In this document: positions 1 through 8,808 of the stretch, piece by piece
Position numbering within the stretch: the first letter of the stretch is position 1
Layout of the letters: the number at the start of each line of letters is the position of its first letter
Assembly (NCBI GenBank): GCA_022385805.1
Contig: MU277737.1
Coordinates: 112,258-124,778 of the forward strand
DNA: 12,521 nucleotides
Reading direction: 5' to 3'
Source of the DNA: Pilatotrama ljubarskyi
Taxonomy: Eukaryota; Basidiomycota; Agaricomycetes; Polyporales; Polyporaceae
Notes under the pieces: generated by a model
Told to the model about the DNA's origin: nothing
The model's database searches: none
The model's input: only the letters and a program-made list of their open reading frames with translations
Position numbers and translations under genes: made by a program

Positions 1-230
1 GGTAAGAGGATTTGCGGAGAGGCATCCTAATTAGCACCGTCGCGTCACTCGGTGTGACACCACTAACTAGGAGCCGAACGTGGGAGGAGCAGGTGTACTA
101 CTTACCGTCGGCCGTCCGGCGATTGCTCGAACGGGTTCATCTTAGCCACCACCAAGCGGTCAGAGCTATCTGCTCCAGCCCGAATATGTCCGTTGGTCAA
201 ATTCTATGCACGAAGTAAAAACTTGAGGAC
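1..230. other. Intergenic, left edge, no gene supported
   Basis: Nothing here could be assigned to a gene. The window opens with GGTAAG, which resembles a splice donor, and CTAATTAG and CACTAACTAG follow within 80 bp like branch/acceptor pairs. A gene ending to the left is possible, but no recognisable protein segment follows. The extra 17-bp element at 142-158 is the only notable item. Confidence 0.4.
142..158 (+). repeat. 17-bp promoter element, extra upstream copy
   Basis: TTAGCCACCACCAAGCG occurs exactly three times in the same orientation: here, at 343-359 and at 4940-4956. The other two lie about 120-180 bp before the ATG of each kinase gene. The sequence just before this copy (about 105-141) also resembles the promoter sequence before the others. 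This may be a relic of a third promoter copy or part of a repeated regulatory element. Confidence 0.6.
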
Positions 231-342
231 TGGTCCCAAAGAAAACCCTTGTGACAGTCGTACAAAGAACGTCATGCGGACACTAGCGCCCAGCGGCGAT
301 GGGAGTCGCGTCGGGCGCTTGTGGACTTGAACTCGTTCTCCT

Positions 343-359
343 TTAGCCACCACCAAGCG
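343..359 (+). promoter_or_regulatory. 17-bp conserved element in the promoter of kinase copy 1
   Basis: TTAGCCACCACCAAGCG lies about 165 bp upstream of the ATG at 523 and is identical to the element upstream of copy 2. It sits inside a larger conserved promoter region (about 231-480). The conserved position suggests a transcription factor site, but it could simply reflect the shared duplication. Confidence 0.4.
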
Positions 360-461
360 TAAGCGCAAGTCGCGACTACTGTGCACTATTGTCCCTCAAG
401 TGCGCACAATACCGGATCTGTTTTACGACGCGTGGCTACGCCTGTGGCTAAGCCGCAGACC

Positions 462-469
462 TTTATCAA
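462..469 (+). promoter_or_regulatory. Degenerate TATA-like site of kinase copy 1
   Basis: TTTATCAA lies 61 bp upstream of the ATG at 523, at the place of TTTATAAA in copy 2. One A-to-C difference removes the canonical TATAAA core, so the intact gene has the weaker box. Confidence 0.35.
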
Positions 470-522
470 CCTCGCGCTGCATTGTCCCGTGAGTTCCCTC
501 CTCTCATCACCCTCCGCTCATC

Positions 523-3106
523 ATGTCTAACTCAATGATGTCTTCAACGACCCCAGTGAAATACAACCGCATTAAGAGCAGCCCAGTGAGCGCTGCCAGC
601 CCAGACATCAGAGTCAAACGGCGCGAGCTACGCTTCAGTATGAACAAGAAATATGTTATCATCCATCCCTCTCGGTTCATGAAGAGCTTCGCGCCGACGG
701 TCGGAGAGAAGCGCAACGGCCGCTACGCCAACATACTCAAAAACGTCCCCGTTTCTACGGGAAAGGAATTGAGCATGTATCAGCCGCTGGTGAGTAGGAT
801 CCTCCGCTTGATGTCGAACCGTCTACTAATTGACTTGCGCGACAGGTCGACGCGCTGAACAAAGCCAGGATCTGTCCGGGCTTGAAGTTCGCGGAAACTT
901 CCTCCAGAGGGGACCCTTCCGACCCGTCTAACGAGGCAGTCGACATCGGCCTCTACCCCGCTGACCGCGTTCCCCGATTATCCCGCGGTCCGGCCGGCAC
1001 GACTCGCTCGCCACCGACGGACTGGTCATCGGTGGAGCTATGTATCGAGTGCAAGACCGGGTCTGACAGTCATGACCCGTTCGACGACCCAGAGAGCGAG
1101 CCGACGACCGAGCAGCGCAAAGACGTCCTTGGCCAACTCCTCTCGTACGCCGAGTTCATTCTCAAACGCCAACAACGCACGTGCATCTACATGGTCCTCC
1201 TCATCGGTGACTGCTGTCGCCTCATCCGCTTCGACCGCGCTGGTGCGATCATCACGGAGAAGTTCAACTACAAAACGAAGGGCGACGATCTGATCGAGTT
1301 CCTCTGGCGTTACGGTCGGTGGGATCCTGCTACCCGCGGCCACGACCCTTCTGCGGAGAGGATCGATCCGACATCTGTCCTGGGGAAGAAGATGCAGGCA
1401 CGCGCTCAGAAGGGTCAGGACACGGATCAACCGGGGGACTACGTGCGCCAGCTGTTCGAAGATTCCCTGGATACCCGGTGGTCGTGGTGGAAGCTTCGCG
1501 TTGACGACAAGAACGGGGCGCGGTCCTTCCTTGTGGGGAAGCCGAACTTCCAGGCTCCCGGTGTTGCCGGACGCGGGACGCGTGGCTATGTAGCTGTGGA
1601 CGCGGATAACATCGACGGGCCGTTTTTCTACCTGAAGGACGCGTGGAGGGTCGTGAACCGCAACGTAGACAAGGAGGGCACCATCCTCCAGTCCCTCAAC
1701 AAGAAAGGAGTGCGATATGTCCCCACGCTCGAATGCCACGGCGACGTCACGAAGCCCGCAGCGCAATGCACGAAGACGCACAAACTCTGGGGAGACCTGC
1801 ACAAGGACGATCCTGTACCGAAGGTATGCCCGATGAAGCAACACAAGCACTATCGGGTCGTCGTCAAGGAGGTAGGCCAGCCGATGGCGAGATTCGCCAA
1901 TGGCCGCCAGCTGCTGCATGCATTGTGGTGTTGCATCTTGGGTGAGTAGCTCCGATACTGGCTTCAACGTCGCCTGACTAACCCATGACTCAGCTCATTC
2001 AGAAGCATACGAGGCCGGAATAATCCATCGAGATATCAGCGCAGGCAACGTATTGCTCCATTATGACACCGCTGAGGGCCAATGGGTAGGCCTTCTCAAC
2101 GACTGGGAACTCTCGAAGCACACGGAGTCCACCCGTCCCGAGGGTCGTCAGCTCGATCGTACGGTTAGTTTGTAGTGCCCCTCATTCAGCGAACCGTATA
2201 TTGAAGCTCGTCCAGGGCACTTGGCAATTCATGTCCGCCCGCGCTCTGAACAACTCGGCCAAGGAGATCACCATCGAGGACGAGCTCGAGTCATTCTTCC
2301 ACGTCCTTCTCTTCTTCGCCATCCGCTACCTTCCCCACAACTGCCCGAACGTCGGGGCGTTCATGTACGACTACTTCGACGACTACCGGTCTACCACCGA
2401 GCGGTTCACTTGCGGAGCCTTCAAGCTGCTCTGCATGGTCGACGGTTGCCTGGTACTGACGCGCGAAGGCGACAAGGACAATTCAAAGACTCTGCTCAAG
2501 TTCTTCTGGCAAAGCCCCGAGGATAACTGCCCGGCGGAATTTCAGCCCGAGCTCCACCCACTGAACGACATTCTTACAACCGTGCTCACCTGGATCCAAG
2601 CGCACTATGCTCTGACCAAGACCGAGAAGGTGGACACGCGAACCGAGACAGGACCTTCAAACGGTAGCAAGCGTCAGGCTCCTGTCGCTGAAGGCGAAGT
2701 CGTCTTCGCCAAGCGGAAGCGAAATGCTGTCGCGGCGCCCGCGGCGCCTGTAGTCAAACGCACACCGGAGCAGATCAGAGTGGAGCTGGAGGACGACGCG
2801 CGGAATCTCCGTACGCACGACGCACTGCTGGATCTAATCGAGACTTCCATCAGCTCCGTTGTGTGGCCGGGTGCCGACAAGACATCAGACCAGCTCCCGA
2901 AGGAGGGCTACAACCCGAAGGCCGACCTTAAGCAGCCATCTGCGGACCTCCCAAAGGGCGAGTCGATGCACAGAGACGCCTCGGGCGTCGGCCTATCGCG
3001 CAAGCGCAGCTCGGAGGAGATTGACGGGCCGGTCTTCCAGGAGCCGCCGAAGCGTAAGCGGTCCCAGACTCGCAGGTCTACCCGGAGCACGCGCCGTAAC
3101 CCTTAA
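523..3106 (+). CDS. FunK1 fungal-type protein kinase, copy 1 (intact, 4 exons, 807 aa)
   Basis: Exons 523-789, 846-1941, 1994-2163 and 2216-3106 join in frame to 807 aa. Introns are 52-56 nt with GT/AG ends; the first has a TACTAAT branch site. An in-frame TGA at 490-492 supports this start. Kinase motifs in order: a glycine-rich stretch GRGTRGYVA (about 331-339), the VAIK-type lysine K353 in FYLKDAWR, the helix-C glutamate E366, the catalytic loop HRDISAGNV with D468 and N473, D491 in LNDWELSK replacing DFG, GTWQFMSARAL (512-522) replacing the APE region, and EDELESFFHVLL (532-543). These are hallmarks of the fungal-specific FunK1 family, a probable Ser/Thr kinase with unknown substrates. 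All catalytic residues are present. The N-terminal half holds a possible PD-(D/E)XK-like region (D122, E157, K159, Q186, Y190). The C-terminus is lysine/arginine-rich (KRKR at 677-680 and in the last 20 residues), suggesting nuclear location. Confidence 0.93.
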
Positions 3107-4838
3107 GAGCCGACTCGCTTCGTCCATGCGCCGGGGATCGCTTCTTCGGCCTCTTGGAGGCCCTCCAGCGATGCGCGTAGCGTCCTTCCCGTCGTTCTGC
3201 CTCGAATACTCCCCTCCGGTCATGCCTGCCACCGTGCGCAAAGGCCGTGATGCCATCATGCCCTGGAGGCCTTGGCTGCCAGTCCACCATAGCCAAGTTC
3301 ACGCGTTCCTCGATCGCGAGCGTGTACGCCGGGACACCCGAACAGGACACGCGCGCACTTCCACTGCTGCGATCCCTCGTCCGCATACCATCCTGTGACT
3401 CCACCTCTTCGTCACCGCGTCGCCCCCTGCAGCGTTGCTTCTCCATCGCTTGATGGATGGTCCGCTGGTTTGAACTACACCTGCGACGAACGAGGGCCGC
3501 GGATGCAGTTGGTTCAGACCCATTCCAGGCGAACCCCTTCATCGAACGCACTCACCACCTAATGACCCGACGCCCCCGCGATACCTCCTCACCTCTTGCA
3601 TACCTCGCACACATCCGTAGACATTCGCATCGCCCTCTACATCCTCATCTCACAGCATCTGCTTCCCATTGCATCATCTGCACACACTGTACCTAGTCCT
3701 CGCTCTCACGCTTTGCATACATCTTCACGGACCTAACCCACTCCAGTGCTCACATACATACCCGCTCATCTGTACATACCCTGCAATCTCGCTAGCGCAT
3801 TTGTAACAAGGTTTTCCTGCTCTGCTTTTGCATATACTCGAGGTGACCGAGGACGACCTCCTGACCGCCGATACCGGACTGCTGCGCATGGGCGTCCGTT
3901 TAATCTGCAATGCTACTATTGGTGGGACTGGCTTTGTGCGGAAGAATGCAGCGCCGAAGTTACGAACATTACGCACGCGCTTACTCGGGCTTCCGAGGCA
4001 GAGCGGACGCCCTATAGCACAGCGCCCTCGGAATTGAAAGTACAGGCAGAGATCCCAAGATATACGATTCCAAGCGATACAAATACACATGTCGTGACGA
4101 TTCTTGAGAGGTCGTAAGGGTATAAATGAATAAGTCATTGCAAGACGGACCTGTCAGCGATGCAGCTCAAAACCTCTCTGTACGCGTCAAACACTTACTG
4201 CAACGTTCTCCTCAGTCTGGTGCAAGCCAAGCTCTCAGGCTGACCTGAAGTTCGAATGCTCTTCCGCCGATGAGTCGCTCGGACACGCTGGCAACATTCC
4301 CTCGCCTTTACGCAAGTATATTACAGTATCTGAATAATCCTTCTCCGATTGCCTCACTCGTCGCGCTACCGCTTTCGTCATCGTTTTTGGTTGCGTTTAC
4401 ATAGTGCTGCGGTGGTCTTAACAACCTCGCATCTCGGTGTTCAACCCCAATACGAACGAACCTATTTTTACCATTTCCTCAGTGCTGTGAGCTCTTCGCA
4501 CTACAGTTGTCATGCTTTGCGCCCACTGGAAGCGCAGTAGATCACATCGCTATGTATCCTCGCGTAGACCCCGCCGTGACAACCTTGCATATACCTTCCC
4601 CATACTATCCAACGCAAAAGACTCCGACGGTCAGGGTGCCGCTACAGTAAGTAGGCGCCCAATCAGCACAGCATATGGGGTTGTGACAGCGTCGCGACTC
4701 CTACAGTCTGCATGCAAGGCCCGATTGCAACGCGAGCCCGCGCATAGAAATTCGGCCATGTTGTGGTAATTGAAGCGCGCAGATAACCACCACTGGCACC
4801 CCCGCGAGAACCATGTATGGCTTAAGAATATGAAGTCT
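3107..4838. other. Non-coding region between the kinase copies
   Basis: Up to 4214 this is downstream DNA of unit 1. It starts weakly conserved (3107-3480) and becomes C/T-rich and strongly conserved with unit 2 at about 3580-3800. It then contains a faint coding-like patch (about 3889-3990) and a conserved GGTATAAATG at about 4119-4128. From 4215 to 4838 the sequence is unique in the window, and I see no gene, tRNA or repeat in it. Small open frames here show no recognisable protein motif. Confidence 0.6.
3694..3746 (+). repeat. Highly conserved non-coding 53-bp block, unit 1
   Basis: This differs from 8230-8282 at a single position, as conserved as the best coding stretches, although it lies about 590 bp beyond the kinase stop codon. 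It is C/T-rich and ends in CTAACCCACTCCAG, which looks like a fungal branch site and 3' splice site. Confidence 0.6.
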
Positions 4839-4939
4839 TGGTCCCAAAGGAAACCCTTGTGACAGGTTGTACAAAGACCGTCACGCCAGCACTAGCGCCG
4901 ATTAGCCCGAGTCGCGCGTCGGGCTTGAACTCGTCCTCC

Positions 4940-4956
4940 TTAGCCACCACCAAGCG
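4940..4956 (+). promoter_or_regulatory. 17-bp conserved element in the promoter of kinase copy 2
   Basis: This is an exact copy of TTAGCCACCACCAAGCG about 117 bp upstream of the ATG at 5073, matching the element at 343-359 of unit 1. The distance to the ATG is shorter than in copy 1, which carries about 40 bp of extra sequence in between (around 398-435). Confidence 0.4.
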
Positions 4957-5012
4957 TAAGCGCGACCCCCGACTCTCGTGCACAATTTTCCCTGGTGGCT
5001 AGGCCGCAGACG

Positions 5013-5020
5013 TTTATAAA
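5013..5020 (+). promoter_or_regulatory. TATA-box candidate of kinase copy 2
   Basis: TTTATAAA lies 60 bp upstream of the ATG at 5073, a spacing that would put transcription start near 5040-5050. It is followed by GTCCCGTAAGTT, which is conserved as GTCCCGTGAGTT in copy 1. Confidence 0.5.
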
Positions 5021-5072
5021 CCCTCGCGCTGCATTGTCCCGTAAGTTCTCTTACTCCCACCCTCCACTCACC

Positions 5073-7678
5073 ATGTCTAACTCAATGATGTCTGGAACGA
5101 CCCCAGTGAAATTCAACCGAATTAAGAGCAGCCCAGTGAGCGCTGCCAGCCCAGACATCAAAGTCAAACGGCGCGAGCTGCGTTTCACCATGCACCGGAA
5201 TATGTCATTATTCCTACCTCTCGATTCATGAAGAGCTACGCTCCGACGGTGGGCGAGAAACGCCGTGGCCGCTATAACAACATCCTCAGGAACGTTCCCG
5301 TTGCCTCAGGGACGGAACTAAGCATGTATGAACCGCTGGTGAGTGTGAACTTCCAGTGGCTGTCGAGTTGGACGACTGACTCGGAGTCGTGCGACAGGTC
5401 GACGCACTCAACACAGCCAAGCTTTGTCCCGGCTTGAAGTTCGTAACAACGGCAGCCCGAGGAGACCCGTCGGATTTGTCCAACGAGGCTGTCGATATCG
5501 GCCTTTACCCGGTTGACCGCGCTCCTCAACCGGCTTGCAGTCCGTTGGGCAGTATCCGTTCGCCACCGACGGATTGGTCCTCCGTCGAGCTATGCATCGA
5601 ATGCAAGACGGACTCCGATGCCCATGATCCCTTCGATGATAACAACCCAGACAGCGAGCCTACGACCGACCAGCGCAAAAACGTTCTCGGCCAGATCCTT
5701 CGTACGCCGAGTTCATCCTCAAACGCCAGCAGCGCACCTGCATCTTCATGATCCTCCTTGTCGGCGACTGCTGTCGTCTCATCCGCTTCGATCGTTCTGG
5801 CGCGATCGTGACGGAGAAGTTCAACTACAAGACGAAGGGCGACGATCTGATCGAGTTCCTCTGGCGTTACAGCCGTTGGGATGCCGCCACCCGCGGCCAC
5901 GACCCCGCGGCGGAGAGGATAGATCCAACATCCAGGCTAGGAAAAGCGATGCAGGCCCGCGCACTGAAAGACGAGGACCCTGACAAGCCCGAGGACTACG
6001 TCCGTAAGCTCTTCCAGTACTCGTTGGACACAAGATGGTCCTGGTGGAAGCTCCGCATCGACGACAAGACTGGACCGCGCTTTTTCCTCGTCGGTAAGCC
6101 CAACTTCCAAGCTCCTGGTGTCGCGGGACGCGGGACACGCGGTTACGTCGCTGTGGATGCAAACGATATCGATGGCCCTTTCTACTACTTGAAGGATGCG
6201 TGGAGAGTCGTGAACCGTAACGTCGACAAGGAGGGGGCGATCCTGCAGTATCTGAACAAGAAAGGTGTACGCCACGTCCCGACGCTCGAGTGCCACGGAG
6301 ACGTCTCGCCGACCTCGAGGCAAACCACGAAGACCCAGAAGCTGTGGTCAGACCTTCACAAGGACGACCCCGATGCAAAGTGCCCAGTGAAGCAGCACAG
6401 GCACTACCGCATCGTCGTCAAGGAGGTCGGCCAAGAAATGTCCCAGTTCACTCATAGTCGCCAACTCGTTCACGCCCTCTGGTGCTGCATCTTCGGTGAG
6501 TCTCTCAACTTGCAAGCGGTATGCCGACGCTGACATATGTCCAAGCACACTCCCAAGCATACAAAGCGGGGGTCATTCACCGGGACATCAGTGCGGGAAA
6601 CGTCCTGCTCTACTATGATCCAAAGAAGCGGCGATGGGGCGGCCTTCTGAACGACTGGGAGCTGTCGAAATTCACCGAGTCGGATCGTCCTGAAGGACGT
6701 CAGTTGGATCGTACTGTGGGTTGCCCGTCTCTTGCGTACGCACTGGATGCTGACTCCGGCACAGGGTACATGGCAGTTCATGTCCGCGCGCGCTCTGGAC
6801 AATCCGAAGAAGCAAATCGTTGTCGAAGATGAGATCGAATCTTTCTTCCATGTCCTCCTATTCTTAGCCATTCGGTACCTCCCTCACAACTGTGATGACG
6901 TCGCCGCCTTCATGTACGACTACTTCGACGACTACAGGTCCGTCACGGGAAGCTACACATGCGGCTCCTACAAACTTCTTTGCATGGTCGATGGTTCCCT
7001 CGTCCTCACTCGAGATGGCGGGGACGGAAAGTCCAAGGTGCTGCTCACCTTCTCCTGGCCATCCCCTAATGGCGGTGATCGTCCTGCCGAAACGAGCACC
7101 ACCCCACATCCGCTCAATCACATCCTCAAGACCATCCTGGAATGGCTCAAAGCGTACTATGCGTTGTGTGGTGAGCCTGAGAAGGCTAAGGAGTCCGGTG
7201 TCGCCCAGCCTGAGGGACAGGCGGAAGAAGCACCTGTCGCCGAGGGTGAACTCCACTTCGACGATGAGGAAGATGCGGACGTGGCCGATAAAGCTCCTCC
7301 TCTCGCTGCTGCTCCTTCGCGACAGAACTCTCCGCTGCCGAGCTGCGGGAGAAGCAAGAAGCCATCGCTCGGAACCTGTCTACCCATCAGCCGATCCTCG
7401 ACCTGCTCAAGAAATCCCTCGGCAGCGGGAACAAATGGCCAGCCGCTGACAGGCTGAAGGACCAGCTTTCCAAGAAGGGGCATAACCCCAAGGCCGACCT
7501 GAAGCAGCCCTCTGCGAACCTGCCCAAAGGCGGTTCCATGCATGGGAACGTTTCCGGCGCCGGCCCATCGCTGAAGCGTGGTTCGGACGAGATCGATGAG
7601 CCCGTCATTCAGCCGCCGCCGAAGCGTACGAGGTCCCAGACTCGCAGGTCTACCCGAAGCACGCGCCGCAACCCCTGA
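5073..7678 (+). pseudogene. FunK1 fungal-type protein kinase, copy 2 (three frameshifts)
   Basis: This is a tandem paralogue of the kinase at 523-3106 with matching exons 5073-5338, 5398-6495, 6546-6715 and 6765-7678, and introns of 49-59 nt. Against copy 1 each of three exons lacks one base modulo three: near 5199-5200 (exon 1; premature TGA at 5229-5231), at about 5700-5701 (exon 2) and at about 7321-7335 (exon 4; early TGA at 7455-7457). Exon 2 also has a harmless two-residue insertion and a one-residue loss. All kinase motifs remain readable between the breaks: GRGTRGYVA, YYLKDAWR, HRDISAGNV, LNDWELSK, GTWQFMSARAL. Most differences from copy 1 are silent, so the damage is recent or the indels are sequencing errors. 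Donor 6716 (GTGGGT) and acceptor 6545 (AAG) are slightly weak. Translation from ATG 5748 could still give a 536-aa kinase-core protein. Confidence 0.85.
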
Positions 7679-8808
7679 GACCTTTCCTTGGCCCCTGGAT
7701 AACCTCCTGGATATGTGGTAGATGTCCATTACCGCCGTTCTGCCTCGGACCGTCCCTCTGGCCATACCCGCGACATGCACGAAAGCCGTAGTGCCATCCG
7801 TCGCGAGAGCGGATATACCGTCGCTACTACCACGCTGTACTCAGGTCCATCGAGTTCACTGCGGACGAAAGCGATCCTGCTACTGCGAATCGTCCTCAAT
7901 GCGTCACCGCCGACCGCTCTGTCCTCACCTCCTGAGGGAAGGACTGCTGTCATCTATATTCACATTCGCGACGAACGAGGAGCCCGGTTGCAATGCTCAT
8001 CGGGTCCAGCCCCTGGCTCTCCCCTTCCCCACGAACTCGCTTGTGGAACACGTCTCGGTATCTCACTACCTCGTCACCTCACTACCCTACCACCTCATAC
8101 CACCATGCACCTGCGATACCTCCTCCTCACCTCTTGCATACCTCCCGCGTATCCGTAGACATTCGTATCATCTTCTACATCCTGGTCACAACATCTGCTT
8201 CCCATCGCCTCTTCTGCACACACTAAACTTAGTCCTCGCTCTCACGCTTTGCATCCATCTTCACGGACCTAACCCACTCCAGTATTTGTACTCACATGCA
8301 TACCCCGACATCTGTACATACCCTGCAATCTCGCTCGTGCTTGTGTAACAAGGATCTCCCGGTCTGGTTTCTCAGCATACACTGGAATAAACCTGAGAAA
8401 CTTTGTCATCTCGGCCCAGAGCGCACTGCTGCTCTGAGTTCGTGCATGTGCGCACGGGCATCCATTCGTTCATTGATCTGTGGTGCCACCATCCATGGGA
8501 CCTTCTTGGCGCAGAAAGATGCGGCGCCGGAGTTGCGAAGAATATGCACGCGCTTGCTAGACTTCCGGGGCGAAGCAGACGCCCAAGCACAGCGGGCTCG
8601 GAATGGGATAGTACAGGCAGGAATTCCGATGAATGCGATTCCACGCGATACAAATACACATATCGTGACGTTTCGTAAGAGGTCGTAAGGTGGTATAAAT
8701 GGATGAACAACTGCAAGACGGACCTGTCAATTATACATATCCTGAACCTCACTAAATGCGCGTCAAACACTTACTGCAACGCTCTCCTCAAGATATCTGA
8801 CGCAACCC
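7679..8808. other. Non-coding region after kinase copy 2
   Basis: This is homologous to 3107-4214 through about 8790. The part next to the stop codon has diverged, while about 8116-8335 is well conserved. An ATG-started frame of 130 codons at 8296-8688 exists, but the matching frame in unit 1 is stopped by TAG and TGA, so it is not supported as a gene. GGTATAAATG recurs near 8692. The region must hold the 3' ends of both kinase copy 2 and the convergent PalI-like gene. Confidence 0.55.
8230..8282 (+). repeat. Highly conserved non-coding 53-bp block, unit 2
   Basis: This is the counterpart of 3694-3746 with one mismatch, at the same relative place in unit 2. It ends in the same CTAAC...CAG splice-acceptor-like sequence. 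It may belong to a spliced 3' UTR or a non-coding transcript; no reading frame through it is shared between the copies. Confidence 0.6.

Larger units (their letters stand above)
231..4214 (+). repeat. Tandem segmental duplication, unit 1
   Basis: This block contains the promoter, FunK1 copy 1 and about 1.1 kb of downstream DNA. It aligns collinearly with 4839-8790. The left edge is where TGGTCCCAAAG begins in both copies; the right edge is where both read ACTTACTGCAACG followed by CTCCTCA. Identity is high in the exons, the proximal promoter and the distal 3' region, and lower just after the stop codon (3107-3480). The edges were judged by eye and may move by tens of bases. No terminal inverted repeats or target-site duplications were seen at the edges. 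Confidence 0.85.
4839..8790 (+). repeat. Tandem segmental duplication, unit 2
   Basis: This is the second copy of the block at 231-4214, in the same orientation, carrying the frameshifted FunK1 copy 2. Its right edge lies only about 18 bp before the stop codon of the convergent PalI-like gene, so the duplication reaches up to that gene without entering it. A spacer of about 620 bp (4215-4838) that I could not match elsewhere in the window separates the two units. Confidence 0.85.

Noticed and set aside
1..80. Splice-site-like signals at the left edge (GGTAAG, CACTAACTAG)
   Set aside because: No coding sequence on either side can be recognised, so an upstream gene end is not supported.
1038..1967. 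309-codon minus-strand open frame opposite kinase copy 1, and similar ones opposite copy 2
   Set aside because: They are antisense shadows of FunK1 exon 2 created by its GC-rich codon use. The plus strand has the recognisable kinase motifs and splice sites, and the antisense frames show no known domain.
4119..4128. GGTATAAATG, conserved in both units (also near 8692), as a promoter
   Set aside because: No gene follows it in unit 1, and in unit 2 it would point into the 3' end of a minus-strand gene. Conservation by duplication is enough to explain it.
4250..4259. GTTCGAATGC, resembling a tRNA T-loop
   Set aside because: No acceptor stem, D-arm or anticodon arm can be paired around it, so it is not a tRNA.
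8296..8688. 130-aa ATG-started open frame after kinase copy 2
   Set aside because: The corresponding frame in unit 1 has TAG and TGA stops near its start, and no domain is recognisable, so it is not conserved as a protein across the duplication.
231..8790. Transposon origin for the repeated block
   Set aside because: The repeats are direct rather than inverted, with no terminal inverted repeats, target-site duplication, transposase or reverse transcriptase seen. The introns are kept, so retroposition is excluded.
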